Made by a program: the position numbers and the translations under genes | Shown here: positions 36,395 through 49,360 of the stretch, piece after piece | Layout: every line of letters starts with the position of its first letter | Numbering within the stretch: the stretch's first letter is position 1 | NCBI GenBank assembly: GCA_900708905.1 | Contig: CAADRB010000026.1 | Span: 124,001-188,000 of the forward strand | Direction: 5' to 3' | Length of the DNA: 64,000 nucleotides | Source of the DNA: Hymenolepis diminuta | Lineage: Eukaryota; Platyhelminthes; Cestoda; Cyclophyllidea; Hymenolepididae | Notes under the pieces: generated by a model | Told to the model about the DNA's origin: nothing | Database searches by the model: none | Seen by the model: the letters and a program-made list of their open reading frames with translations, nothing else

Positions 36395-36610
36395 TAAGAA
36401 AATTTTATCTTCTCAACCATTCGAAGGAAAACGAAATAAAGAGGCAAGACCGGCCCTTCTTGGTTAATATCAGTCAACAACCACTGGACAACGCAGATAA
36501 ATATTTGTCGCAATCTAGAGGACGAATCGTGGAATTTGAATTTTGGGACGTGAATTATCAATTTATTAAGTATTGTACAAACCGAGTCCAAAAATTAAGT
36601 GAAGTATGGT
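36395..36610 (-). repeat. Decayed interspersed repeat, copy B
   Basis: Related to copy A at 13281-13480, with shared blocks such as CTCAACCATT and AACCACTGGACA. A 65-codon minus-strand frame here keeps RLRQ, VQWLLT and FHDS. Together with the 35.6 and 35.9 kb repeats this suggests a larger dead element around 35.5-36.6 kb on the minus strand. Confidence 0.55.
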
Positions 36611-36649
36611 TTTTTGATACCTTGACATTGCTCTCTGCATCTTTTTGAT

Positions 36650-39600
36650 CCCCTTCTCTTTATAATTAGTTGAACTTACTGTGATTCGATGTCAGTTGGT
36701 CCCCGCTAATTAAGAATTTCAAAATTTTTGTATTACTGTGGGTAATAATAGTAATAATAACGAAATAGTTTGATGAAAAGGGGTGAAAACTGCTACAGAT
36801 AGACTTGTTATGATATCACCTTTTAGAATATAAAATTCATTAGGTGAATAACCGATTAGTTGATTTTCCATGAATCTGAATATATATTTTTAAATTGATC
36901 TATCTGTACCTTAGCTGTCGAACATGTGATACCGAAATTCTTGAACATTTGGAGATCGTCTTTCAAATACCTTGTTCATTCATTCACCTAGAAGTGAGAA
37001 ATTCGAAATTCAAACCCTAAAATAATTGCAAATTGGCAGAAAATTGCAAAGAATGTATTAAGAAATTGTTAGCACCAGTTACACACAAGAGGACATTTTA
37101 CAAGAAGTGCATCTTTCACCTTTTCATCATCTGAAAGAATTATTTTTCTTCATTTTCAATATGGAAGAGGTTATCTTGAAATCTGCCATATCAAGAGCAC
37201 CTCAAAGATGTAAATATATTTCTTCAAGTAAAATCATTCTAAATGGTTGAGATGTTCAAATTTAACATCGAATACTGTTCGTACGAGTTAAAAAAATGAA
37301 GAAATGATCGTGGAAAGCGGCTACTTCCCACTTCAACGCAACTTTATCAAAATATCAGTAGGAGAAGTTCAAAGATTTGGCTCATTTAAATTCCGTGTTT
37401 TTCATCTGAAAAATACATTGATGCACACCAAATCTAGAAACCGGAATTAGGCAACTTGTATTCTACCCCAAGGCAAACTTACCAAATTTAAAAGTAAGTA
37501 TGTCACTCTAAGATGGCAAAGAAGATTACGAAGAGCGCGAGACACTCTGTCTGTCAATCCTCTGGTCACTTAATCTGATTTCTTCCTCCTTCTCCTCCAT
37601 CAATTCACATCATTGACGGATATCGGAGGAGAAATGACATCTACCTAAGACAGAGAGAGATGTTAGTTCTTGTTTAAATGAAAGCATGGTGGAATGAAAG
37701 CGCACGCTTACGAATACATGCACGCACTTACCGTTAATGGACCGCTGGTGTGAATTGAGATAGGGAACTGAGATTATTTCTCTGCCCTATTACCACCCCT
37801 CACTACTGGCGACATCTTAAATAAGCCATGTCTCCCTCTGGATTTATATATCGGCCTAATCCCTCTCCCTCTCCCTAATCCTATGTGATGTATGTCAGCG
37901 GAATGCATTAACATGGAAGTGAGTCGAGATTGCGCTCTTGATAGTCCGCCTCTCCTTTTATTGTTAGTAGGTGGGTGGGAGAATGTCCCACTTCTAAACC
38001 CACCCCCTCCTCTTGAGTATGACTTTCACACCAATGTACGCAAGATTGGACGTACCGATGATAATTTACTGTTGCTAGTATTAATTATTAATATTATCAA
38101 AGAGATAATGGCCACCGCGTATGGCTTATTAATTATTTGGCTTAAGAAATGTGCTTGTCAATTTTCCACTTTCGAAAAGAATATTGTTGAAAGATGGTCA
38201 GAGGGACGTGGAAAATATATGAATTATCAGCGATATTTGTATTTGTTTAAGAAATTTACTTGGGAAAGATTTAGCCAATTTAACTTATTTCTTCTAAATT
38301 TGAAAAAAAATCAATAAGTAATCTTTTTATTTAATTTGACAAATCATTAAAAGATTTGATAGCTGAAACAAAACGATTAAAATAGAGTCCGGAACGCATT
38401 TTCTCATGCATTAAATCTTATAAAGTTTACAAACCTTCGTCATTTCTTATGAACATTCATTTAGTATTTATAACTATTATAATTTATATTTTCATGACGT
38501 TCCTAAATTAAGCACACTGTTATTCAATCGGTCTAATTATTTAAAGCAGTTAACAACAAATAAACGTGAATGATGGTTAATTACCACTGTCTTCCCTCGT
38601 GCTTTACTCCTCATTATCAAATTAATTCTACTATTGTTATTGATAGAATTAACTCTTAAACACGGAGAATTATGGTACTATTAATTTGGACTTCACCAAT
38701 CGACACCGACAAAAGAGCGCGATGAGAAAAAGTAGCTGTAATCACAGAAGGGAAATAGAATTTTATTATCTCAAATAATTACTGTCAAATCACCTAAATG
38801 ATCCTATCATTTCCATTACATAGGAAGAACTAAGATCGATGTTAGTCTGATGATTATCAGAGCACATTGAAATTACTTGATAGAAAAATTAAGTTAGGGC
38901 AGATCGGTTCGACTTTGTCTACTGTTCAGTTTATCATTAATAAGAATAAGGCAAATTCGAGTCTAATCAAACCTCCACAATCTTATCTGATCAAAGGTGT
39001 ACATATTGTAGCTTTTAGTGCTATCTGCCTTCATTGCTTAAAGTTAGATTCCGAATTATTAAGCCTCAAGAACCTCAGTAAATTGGTCCCTATCCTTCAT
39101 AATTATCATATTACTTACGAGACAACGTCCGTCCAAAATGCTTTTGAATTTGTCTAAATGTGGATTCCTCTTGAATTAGTATGACAAGTAATATTAGAGT
39201 CACATACCTAGGATATTTCATATATTTTTTCTTTCCGATAAATCTAAAATAATCAATGTGGATATTCAAATGAATAAAAAGATAAGTAGAATTAGCATAA
39301 ACAATCATCAGAAGCCAGAAATCGTATCTCCCTACTTATCCCACTTTTCCAGCATGCTGTGTAATTTTCAGTTCTATTTGGAAATGTATCTGCTTACCGA
39401 GAGAAGTCACATGCGTCTGGTATCTAGTAACAATAACCTTACGGATCAGGTTCATAAGATATAAGAGGCAGTGATGTCAGATTCATGTTAATTTCAGTAA
39501 AGGTTACATACACGGATTATCTGAATTTGCATTTTGATCAGTCAAAATCAATGCGAGAATTTATCGGGTTCAATCGATTCGAAATATAGTGATTGCAGTC

Positions 39601-40100
39601 AAAACTTTATCATCATCTGATATGCAAGGACAAAATAAGTCTCGCAAATCTGAAATTCTTAAGACAATTTTATTTATCGCTGAGAAATAGCTGATATTTT
39701 GGTGGAGAATGAAAATATGTACCTTAACCTTTTTTAATGAAACCATTCAGAACGATTAAATGAATCGTACTTGGTTGCAAAATATTTTTTGTGTCAGAGA
39801 AATAAAAATACTACAGAAGGCAGATAAAATGCCAAGACAAACTAATAATATAATATTTCTAGGATCAATTTGTATCCCATTTCAGATGTTTCCCATTTTA
39901 TACAGATACGTTCTTGGATTATGGGTCACTGATGTAAATAGACTCTGGTTTTAGCTTTTTAAAGGCTTTTGGCTTATATGTATATAATATGCGTGTAGTG
40001 AAAGCGAATAAATACGACTGTCGAGTATGGTGGCCATGTATATAACAACAATCGCAGAAATGGGAAGTCGACGTGTGTGATGTGTACGTACACCGAACTA
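36650..40100. other. Gene-poor DNA
   Basis: AT-rich, with a pyrimidine- and CpG-richer block at 37500-38050. The 141-codon frame at 37892-38317 starts in that block and has low-complexity Leu/Pro and Leu/Ile/Lys composition; I do not accept it as a gene. No RNA gene or repeat recognised. Confidence 0.45.
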
Positions 40101-40119
40101 ATGCAGCGGCGATTGTAGG

Positions 40120-40970
40120 TCTGATAAGCTGGCGCCACATTATATTTTGAGCCGCTGATGCAGCAATTTATTTGTGTTTTAATTATTGCAATCTAGAAAC
40201 AGATAAACTCTGCAAATACGTACCCTCTCTTTCTAATCCTAACGATATTCGAGAGAGAGACCGAGCGAACCCATTTTCAGAACTTTTTAAGAGGTTTAAT
40301 ATATAATATTTTCTATAGACTATGGGGAGGANNNNNNNNNNNNNNNNNNNNNNNNNNNNNNNNNNNNNNNNNNNNNNNNNNCACTAAGTTTCCTCTCTGG
40401 GCACAGATAAGCTGAGGACCGGTTTTTTGAGGCAGGGAGGAGGAAAGAGAATCCGGATGGATAATTTCATTTCGAATGCCGCCGCGCTGTGATCGGAGTT
40501 AGGATAAGCAATGGTCACTGGCGCCACGGAGAGATGAGGGAAGAGAGGCTACTTTGTCCTCATCATTACTGACTCTCCTCCCCTTTCCTTCTTCAAATAT
40601 CCACACGCCTGCAGTGCTGTGTTTTATCTGCCTTCTGTACGTGCGCGCGTGCGTACATGCCTGTGCGTATGTGCGTCAGTATAAACACGCTTAGATACGT
40701 CAGCCAATAGGAAGGGAGATGGAGAGTGGTCGGCGGCGGTGTTATCATCAACACGCTGGCGCCATTCGACTGCTCTCAACCGAAGAACGGAATCTCGTCG
40801 CCATCTTTCCTCCTCTGTTTCGCTTCGAAAGGGGGTAAGCTGCATCGCCATTAAGGCTATGAGGCTGGCTGGACGAATGCCAGATCGAATTAAATTTGAC
40901 ATACAGCTTCACGCCACCCCGCAACCCAAATTCTCCTCACATATATTCTTCAGACGTGAGGACTAACGGG
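40120..40970. promoter_or_regulatory. GC-rich regulatory island with three GATA-CTGGCGCCA elements
   Basis: CTGGCGCCA at 40129-40137, 40518-40526 and 40756-40764, each preceded by a GATA core (GATAA 40123, GATAA 40503, TTATC 40742) at spacings of 1, 10 and 9 nt. The island is markedly richer in G+C and CpG than its flanks and is interrupted by the 50-N gap. Overlapping open frames on both strands (40624-40966) have simple-sequence bias. Likely a promoter or enhancer; the target gene is unknown. Confidence 0.4.
40332..40381. other. Assembly gap (50 N)
   Basis: Fifty undetermined bases inside the GC-rich island, so its true length and site count are unknown. Confidence 0.99.
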
Positions 40971-40999
40971 AGGCTCCAAAGTTTGTGCCTGATGATGTT

Positions 41000-43900
41000 A
41001 TCGCTAATATAACTTGGGGCAGGGCAGAATGAAATAAATGAGAACGATTCATACTACCTTATTCTTCAAGTCGACGGCAATTACCTTTAAGATTTTAATT
41101 TTATTAAAATGAAAAATAAGAAATGAGAATTCCCACTTCTATTAAATAAGTGTAAAAAGACACTCAGATTCCAAAATCTAGCATTTAAAAATTGGCACAA
41201 AATGTTATACGGAGGGGTTCTTAGATATACTGTTTTATTAAATCATTTTTCAAATGCTTTATTAATAGTTAGTTTTCAGCGGTTGAAGTGAATTATTTTG
41301 TAAATTCTATTCAATGGATTCTTTTAATATCTATTTTATTGTTTTTTTTTTCAATTTTTCTGAATAACTCGACTCTTCTGTTTGGAAAAAAGGAGTGAAT
41401 TCTATTCCATATTTAGGCCACGAAGAAAAAACAAGACTTAGTCATCAGGTATATAATTTAATTAATGAGAACATCTGTTACTATTTAGATCTTTGGTAGA
41501 GATAATTTGATTAAAATTTGAAGACTTCGAAGGCTAGCTGGTTGATGAGGGAGTTGGAGTATGGAACCCTAAAACTAGGTGGTAGAAAGCGTATCAGTAC
41601 TTAAAAGTTTTCATCAGTTAAGATAAATGAAATACCATTATAGAAGACTTAAGTAAAGAGAAAATTTAGGAATCTAAAGAGGTATAGTTATTTGCATTTA
41701 GGTTGATAAAAGTTTTATTACAAACATAGAGAATCACAAATATATTAAATATGGTTACTGATTTCCTTGATCGAATGAGATTACGTTCATAATCCAACTG
41801 CGAAGAAAGTACTGAAATCCGGAAATAATTAGTGCTGTGTTCCTGATGCAATGGGTCACATTTTTAAATGCATAAAAATGAATTTCAAAGGAATTTTGAA
41901 GGGCTGATCTTAAAATATTTTTTAAACAAATCTCTTAGATCTCTTCTAGATTTCTGTTGACTTCTTTCAGTGTGGAAAAAAGTGTTAATTTTTCGATTTA
42001 AAGTCCCAAATTAGGAAGTCTTTGAGGTCATTTCTACTATTTTTATTGAAAAAATACCAATACTGCTATCAGGTAAAAGCTTTCTGGGATCTTGATTCAT
42101 CATAAACCTGATCAAAGTAAAATGAAGTGTTGTTATGGTAATCAAACGGTATTATGTTGACGCTCCATAAGTTATTAAAGGAAAATTACGTCTAAATATT
42201 GATGAAATTATAAGGGATTATTTAATTTATAAAGATTTAAATTGGAAGTATGAAAGAATTACAACCAAAATTTATTTCAATGAATAAGAGTTGTATAGAG
42301 GCCATCTTGTGTTTGGGGAGAGTAGGGCGTTGAGATTTAATGAGCTCCAATATTTAAAATAGTTCAATATCGCATAAGATCAAATTAAAACAGAACTTTA
42401 AAATTCACCATGTAATTTTCCATCATTTCTGCACCTTATTTATCATTTCCACGGCAGTGCATATATTTTACAATTTCAAGTTATGTTTCTGACTTATCTT
42501 GTCAATTTGAAGCCATATTCAGTGGATTTAAGTCACTTTTCATTTACCTTGAAGGGGCTTTTTTGACTGTTGGGAAAAAATCCCCAATTTTAATATAATT
42601 CTTTTAGGTAGTCCAGTTGTCTAAACTCATTCCAATTATCTCCAAGTTAAGATACAGATATCTTCAAATTTCATGAAATTGATGATTTTCCCAATGTAGG
42701 TGTCATATCAATTTGATCTATTATTCAAAAAGGCCCTTTCCCAGACACTTTTATCGTGGGAATTAATTCATTATAGGTAGATGGTTACATTGCAGATAGA
42801 TTAAATATTATGCCAAACTGTTAATAAGTCATTTACCGAGTTTGTTTTGACCGAGTTAGTTATTTACCTTCATAAAAATAATAAGTGATATTCCCACATA
42901 ATCGATTTTTTTCCCTCCGCCAAAGTGAATTACTTTATTGAATAAAGAAATAAGCAGACTAAAAAGGATTTTATTCTTCCACCAACAATAAGAACAGTAC
43001 GAGTTTTATTCCAAGATATTTTAATTTTTAAGATGGAATAGAGGACACTGGAGTTGGGTGACGCCCTTAGGAAAAACAGAGGAACAAATGTCTAAATTTG
43101 AGGCAAGGGAAGGAGAGGTGAGGTGAGACGAAATCAGATAGCATTATTGACACGCTGTTGCAAAAAACAGCATTCAAATTGTAGCTCACTATAACTTTGT
43201 CTCACTTACACGATCTACTCTGCAAGTCAGACCCATATCGCCATGGTAACGCACACAATGGGTAAGGTCTTATCACGCTCTTGAAATCAATTCCACCTTC
43301 CTTTTCTCCCCACACTCTTTCCGGGGTATTGTGTATCCATTGTCTTGAAGCACAATCTTGCTATCTTAAGCACACATATGGACGTATGTATGTGAGTGTG
43401 TAGGGGCATTTCCGCTAATCATATTTTTGCTTGCTCTCTCTGACCTTGTTAAATGAAAAAAATAGGTGGTATGGTATGGCAAGATTTGGATTTTTGTTTT
43501 AACGCTTATCTGATTGAGGAAAGGGAATTTGCAACACTCTATATCACTTAGGGGGTCAGCTACGCCCTTGGGCTAAATTTAAAAAGAGGATTTCACGTAC
43601 AAAAGTTGAAGTATTACCGAGGTTAGTATTATATTAACGTTGGTCTTGATAAAACATCTAATGGTTCATATTCTAGATCCAAGAAATTAACATTTATCCT
43701 TACATAAATATAGAAAAGGATAGTTCAAAGCGCTTTCTCAGACATGGGGACACAATTATTTAATGCAAAGTGAGAGGACACATTTAAATATAGGGGTGGT
43801 AAATGAATTAATCAAATGCTAATAATTTTTTTCCTAGTGTCCAGTCACATACAAAACCCTGTGAGAAGCGTCTAGGTGAGTCTGATTGATCCTCCACCCC

Positions 43901-44850
43901 TATTATCCTACTATCTCATAACATTGTGCTGTGTCACAATACGATCTAGACTAGGATTGCATTTTTACTGCCTGGGCGGCTAATAGTAATGAATAAATTA
44001 ATGTTGTCTACTGATTAATTAACTTAGTATACAATATACACCTTAGATAAGCTATAATGTTTTGAAATGAGAGGAAATTATGGACTTTATTGGTTTTTAT
44101 AATGAATAAATGTATTATAAGTGTATTATAAGATTACCCAACAGGATTTTCCAAAGTATTTTTGATTAGTTTTCTACGCTCTAATTTCCCAGAAAGTACA
44201 TCCATTAGTTTAATTCGTTAGGTATTAAAGAAAACTAGATTGAAACAATGGTACCCATTTGTGTTTCTAATACAAAACGGGCTACGAATGAACATCCAAT
44301 GAAACTTGTATCGAGAGAGAATTAGGAAACTTAAAATGGAGTAACATTACTTCAGAATTGGACAAACTTCCGTCTGAGATATTGGAAAAAGTGTAATTGA
44401 AAAATGAAGGGAGATACTTGAGATAACTCTATTACATTATCAAATGCATACATACGCTTATGTTCATGTATGTCACCATGTAACCATTTACTCGTAAATA
44501 ACGACTCTTTGTACATAAAATACGTTTAATTGTATTCGTAATATAACAAAAATGATCCCTTGGCGATCTAGGTAGATCAGTCATTGGTTCATTTACCTTC
44601 ACACTTATCATTCGAGTTAAAATCAGTTCAATATATTATACCTGGATAAATGCCTGGTTTAATTAAATAAAAAGGACTGAATTACTAAAAATATCACACA
44701 GACGGTAATCGAAAAAGGAAAAAAAATTAAAATTGATAAGATCGTCTAGATTCATGATGTCTGGAATGGTTAAAATGTCTACACTAAAAATATTAACATT
44801 TAGCGCCTTTGAATGTTTTTTGAATAGCTATTTGTTTGAATTTAATTAAA
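41000..44850. other. Gene-free AT-rich DNA
   Basis: No gene recognised. 43050-43450 is a less AT-rich block with GA/CT tracts and a TTATC core. The short frame at 41666-41851 (minus) is weakly coding-like but unidentified. Confidence 0.45.
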
Positions 44851-45064
44851 TAATTAAGACGATTAATATTTATCGTAGGGTTAACAAGTATTCCTGAACT
44901 GGTTGCCAAATCAATACAAAAGCTATCCGTAAAATATTGCATAGAGAATTTAAAATTTCATCACCTGAATGGTGGATAATAACTGATAGAAGAAAGGATA
45001 TATTTATTATAAGTATAGAAGGCAGATTTAAATTGAGTGATCCAATCAGATGGTTCACGCTGGA

Positions 45065-46390
45065 TTATTCATGCAGTATGACCTTTCCATCATCTTTTTG
45101 AATCAAGAGTGATCGAAGGTATCCTCCAGTGCAAAATGTTACCATCTGTAGAAATGGTGCCAATTTCGGATCCACTTCAATCCCCATTTGCATTGAACGA
45201 ATCCTAAAAAGGTAATGAACAAACATAAAATAGAAAGAGTTTCAAAGAAATGTTTTGTATATAAATTCAATTTACTAATTAATAGATTGGGGTGGCTTGT
45301 CTGCCACCTCCGAACTGATCAAACGACATGAGTGACTTGACTTATTCCACATATTCGATCGATGTGGCCCCAATAGACTCTCCTCAAAATTATAACAATA
45401 CCCTATTAGCTAAAGATGGTAATCCATGTATTAACAGAAGATTATTACTGTATATTAAGTCTGTCCAATGAGGAGCATTACATTTGGATTACCGTAACAA
45501 AAAGGATGATTAAGACACATGAAATTTTCCGCTAATGCATTTTCTTCTGTTACTGTAAGTAAAAGAAAGTCTTCTGGTTCTTCCAGATCTAAACCACATT
45601 TTATCCCCCTTCATAAACAAAATAATTAAATTACACAGGCAAGGTATTTTGGTTCCATGTTTTGTTAATCTGAATCACCAGGTTTATTTGATAAATCCAT
45701 CAATTTAGTTCTTAAGTTTGGGAACAAGCTCTCCAGGCAGAGGCAATTTAACGATAATGGAATCGAGAACAGAAATCTCTAAATCAGCCTGTTAGGCTGG
45801 AATGTCGCTGATATTGGCCAGAATACTTTGCAAACATTCAGCCCTCATTTTCGAGGGTTTTTCACTTTCACTTTCCACATTCAAAATAAAGTATTCAAGA
45901 GTTTTGGTTTGTAAACAAGAAATTCGGGCAGGTTTTCCTAAGAAGTGATATGTATTTGACGAAAGCAGGCTCCTTATCAGTGATAAAGTTGGCATTCTCA
46001 GGTATGGCGTTTGGCATGATGTGGAAAACTTGAACAGAAACTGGAAATTCGTCGACGCCTTCGCAGCAAGTGTCGCAGTCTTTGAAGTCATGATGATGAT
46101 AGTGGTGGTGTTTGTGGTCTCACCGAGAGTTCTTTTCGGACATCTTTCACTAGGACCCGATCTGTTCTTCTTTATCTTTCTCCTATCCTTCTTCGTCTTT
46201 TTCATGATGATATCCTTCCCGCTTCCCCTTTTCGTTTTCGTCTAAAAATTCCTCTTAGGTAATCAGGTGTGGATGTCCGAAATGACTGTGTTCTTGATGA
46301 TGGTCTTCTTTCTGATACATCCATGGTTAGGCAATTAGCACAGGCGAGGAAACAGAGGCACGCGAGAACAATGAAGACTGAGGAAAGCAT
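45065..46390 (-). pseudogene. Broken multi-segment gene, unidentified, with signal-peptide-like start
   Basis: Minus-strand segments with clear coding bias lie in order but in clashing frames. 46390-46202 begins MLSSVFIVLACLCFLACANC, a good signal peptide. 46119-45895 has a His run, then DCDTCCEGVDEF and EPAFVKYISLLRKTCP. About 45915-45705 has ESEKPSKMRAECLQSIL, an in-frame TAA at 45794-45792, then LEISVLDSIIVKLPLPGE. 45610-45455 has KCGLDLEEPEDFLLLT and NFMCLNHPFCYGNPN. 45203-45065 follows a good acceptor and has LQMVTFCTGGYLRSLL before a stop. I could not find a GT-AG set that reconciles all frames. Neighbouring genes are free of shifts, so base-calling error is less likely. No family recognised; the Cys pattern distantly recalls netrin/TIMP-like domains, but that is a guess. 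Confidence 0.5.
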
Positions 46391-46399
46391 TTTGCAATT

Positions 46400-49160
46400 T
46401 GTTAATATAAGGACGAATTTTTCTTATTTTCTAGCTAGTGTTGGCTAATTTTGAAGGCTTTTCATATCTTTTTCCTCCCACTTTTACTCAAAATCATGTG
46501 TGCTTTTAAATAGATATACTTTATATCAGATAAGCATTTAAAAATGTGTATTTAATAATTACAAACTATCTGAACAAAATCTCCTTTCCGATTAGTATAG
46601 AATTTTAAGACACTTTATTTCATTTGTTAATTCTTGATCATTTTAGACCACTTCTAAATATTTCTACTTATCAATATTGGTTGTTAACTTGTCAAGACTT
46701 TCCCATTAAGAAATACAAATTAGGTGAAAAGAACAGAAAGTGAAACACACTCTACTCTGTTTTCTGTTTGTTTACCTGATCTCACAGCCCTGCAGTATTT
46801 CTCTCATAGCGATCTTGTTCTAGATTTGTTCAAAAAATGTTTCATCTTTAGGTAACAAACATATATTTTAGTACTTTATTTGAAATTCCAGATAGGAAAA
46901 GATTAATATACGAAACTAAGACTCAGGAATATTTGAGCGTCTATTACTTTCGTGAGAATGCTGAAAGACTGGGAGTTAATTCAATAGGAATATCAATGGA
47001 ATTTCCTTCCTGCTCAATAGTAATTGTATGCTCTTATTTAAAGTCAAAGTTCCCCCAAAATGAACTCACTCATAGGGTCAAGTTCTGAAATTCAATCTTG
47101 GGAAAATTGTTATAAACGCAGCGAACTTCCCCCCATTATTTGAAAATGGATAGGCAGATGTATCCAGAATGCAAATCAGGCTAGATTCTTTTGATGTCAA
47201 AATTTATTATCTAATTTCAGTTGATCTTCTCTTCCCGTTTTCGCCATTTATTGGACAATTCCATTGTTCTCCTCTTTTAGGTGGCTTCCCATGATTAAAA
47301 AGAGCAAAATATTTCTGATTTGCTAAAGAGATGCAAAACTCCAGGATCTTGACGAAGAGTACTTAACCTATGGGGTTTAGAATATCTTTTATTCATTACT
47401 TAACCGAATATGCCAATCAACTAATCCGTTTCTCCTAAAATTTTGGAAATTTCAATACTCCTTATATACTTTAATCAGAACCGTAGATTCACGGGGATCA
47501 GCTATGAGCCATTATTGGTCATTCAAGTTATTAATTAAATAGATAGTAAGTTGGAAAGTCCTAATTACCGAAAAACTATTTAACTTTGAACTTCCGAAAC
47601 TTGAGAAGTGAAAAGTTATGAAATATATGGATGGATCTAAGGTAATTAACCCATTTTGAAAATATCAAAAATCATAACTTTATCTAATTATTGACTCGTT
47701 CTTTAACCCCTTTAGATTTTGTTTTTTCTTCAAAGTGAAACGAGAATCAAGGATTCTCTAATGCTTTTAGTTCACTCTAAGTAAAGATAATTCAGTAAGA
47801 AAAAAAGCAGATATTTTCTTAACTAATTAAATTTGTTCGCTGCTTTTTCAATCACGACTCTTATTTTCCTGATGTGCCACCAGATAAGTCTATTAAAAGC
47901 GGCGTCTGTCATGTAAATCTTCCAATTGATTACCCATTTTTCGTTTCTGATGAGTTCTTAATGCTTTTGAGTAGATAATAAGAACCACCTTTATTATAGA
48001 TTGAAAAGAATTTTACCGCAGGATCTTTGGTAAAATCATACGGTTTTAAAATGTGGGTTTTAAAAGATTTATATAATTAATCTTTTTGAAGCAACATATA
48101 AAAAATTTGTAATTTGTCTGTTTATTATAAACCGTTTCAAAAATACCTGTCAGACGAAAAAATATCCAATTTTTACGTGCATGTGCATTTAAAGGAAGAG
48201 TGTGTGAAACTTATTGTTCACCTATCGAGCATTTTGGTCCATTTGATTTTGGTAATATTTGATTACTTTGATCACATTCATGAAAAAACCTCTTCTCTTC
48301 ATACTGTACTCTTAACTAGGTCGTTGTATTGGTATTTTTTTCTGTCAAATAAAGCACATAATAAAGTTAGCCTACATAATATGTGGATTATTTTCTACAT
48401 GACTATGAATTTATTAGTACTAAATGTTTCCGTATTTGTGAATGCGGAAAATCACCTCACTAAAGTAAATCGTTCACAAAATTCGAAAGAATAGTAGACA
48501 AATATTTCTGAACTGGATCCGAGGAAGGCATAACAATATACCTAAAATTTCGATAGGTTGAACTAACTTTAATCTTCAACTAGTACCCAAAAACTGAGGG
48601 ATTAAACTTAAAGTTCCACGCCTGTAACTTAGGCGGAGAAGGAACATAAAATACCCAATAAGAAAAAAAGAAAAGGTAGCGTGAATCTATTGAATCTGAA
48701 TTTTTCTCTATTTCTATCTGCTTTGCCCCCAACTATGCGAATTTGATGTCTACTCATGGAATCGATACGTGCTTAATGTGACTTCATGTTTACATTTATG
48801 TTACCCCTTCCCTATGACCCCAGTTGATATGGCCGTGTAGTTTCCAGCTCAGTCATCACGACATGATTACATGTTCTATGTGATTGACATTTTATAGTTG
48901 AGACTATGCAGATGCCTTCTCTCTGGCTTCCCGCTTTTCGTTAGAACTACAGCTATATACTCTATGGTGTTCAGGAAACGTAATGATATGCATCCCCCTT
49001 CCACTTTAAATTTGACAGTTCTTTTATTTCAGGTGTTTAGACGCTTCTCCACATTTGAAACTCTTTATCATTTTCATTTTCTTATGGGTTATAATAGAAT
49101 TAGCAGGTAACCATATATAAACCTTAACCGAAAGCTAAATTTATTGTGTTATTGTTTATT
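46400..49160. other. Gene-poor AT-rich DNA
   Basis: No gene recognised. The 126-codon frame at 48114-48494 opens with TTG, is AT-driven (Ile/Phe/Tyr/Asn/Lys-rich) and lacks any known motif. Confidence 0.45.
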
Positions 49161-49228
49161 CATTTCTACTAACACAACTTTTCTTCAATTCTGAAAACCG
49201 ATGTAAGTTGTAACTGTCCCACAATTAC

Positions 49229-49360
49229 CTTCAAAACTGAGCTCAAACTGGGCGAAACCAGCGGAAATATGTAAAACATGAAATTCATGGCAAAAGACAC
49301 CATTGTCGTCCAAATTATATCGAAATCTTTGGTATCAAGACTGAAATCTTCAAATTTCAC
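49229..49360 (-). other. Possible isolated coding exon, hydrophobic
   Basis: Minus-strand open stretch with good codon-position bias ending at a donor, AAG|GTAATT. The peptide starts KFEDFSLDTKDFDIIW and continues with a hydrophobic, membrane-like stretch. No upstream acceptor or start is convincing, and no family is recognised. It lies 2.8 kb upstream of the broken gene at 45-46.4 kb on the same strand, so it could belong to it. Confidence 0.25.

Noticed and set aside
37892..38317. 141-codon plus-strand frame
   Set aside because: Starts in a pyrimidine-rich block and continues in AT-rich DNA; Leu/Pro then Leu/Ile/Lys bias, no recognised motif.
45792..46205. 137-codon minus-strand frame read as one protein
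   Set aside because: Its first half has poor coding periodicity, while another frame over 45895-46119 is clearly coding-like; only its last part (from about 45915) looks real. Treated as part of the broken gene.
48114..48494. 126-codon plus-strand frame
   Set aside because: TTG start, AT-driven composition, no homologous motif; such a length occurs by chance in AT-rich DNA of this size.
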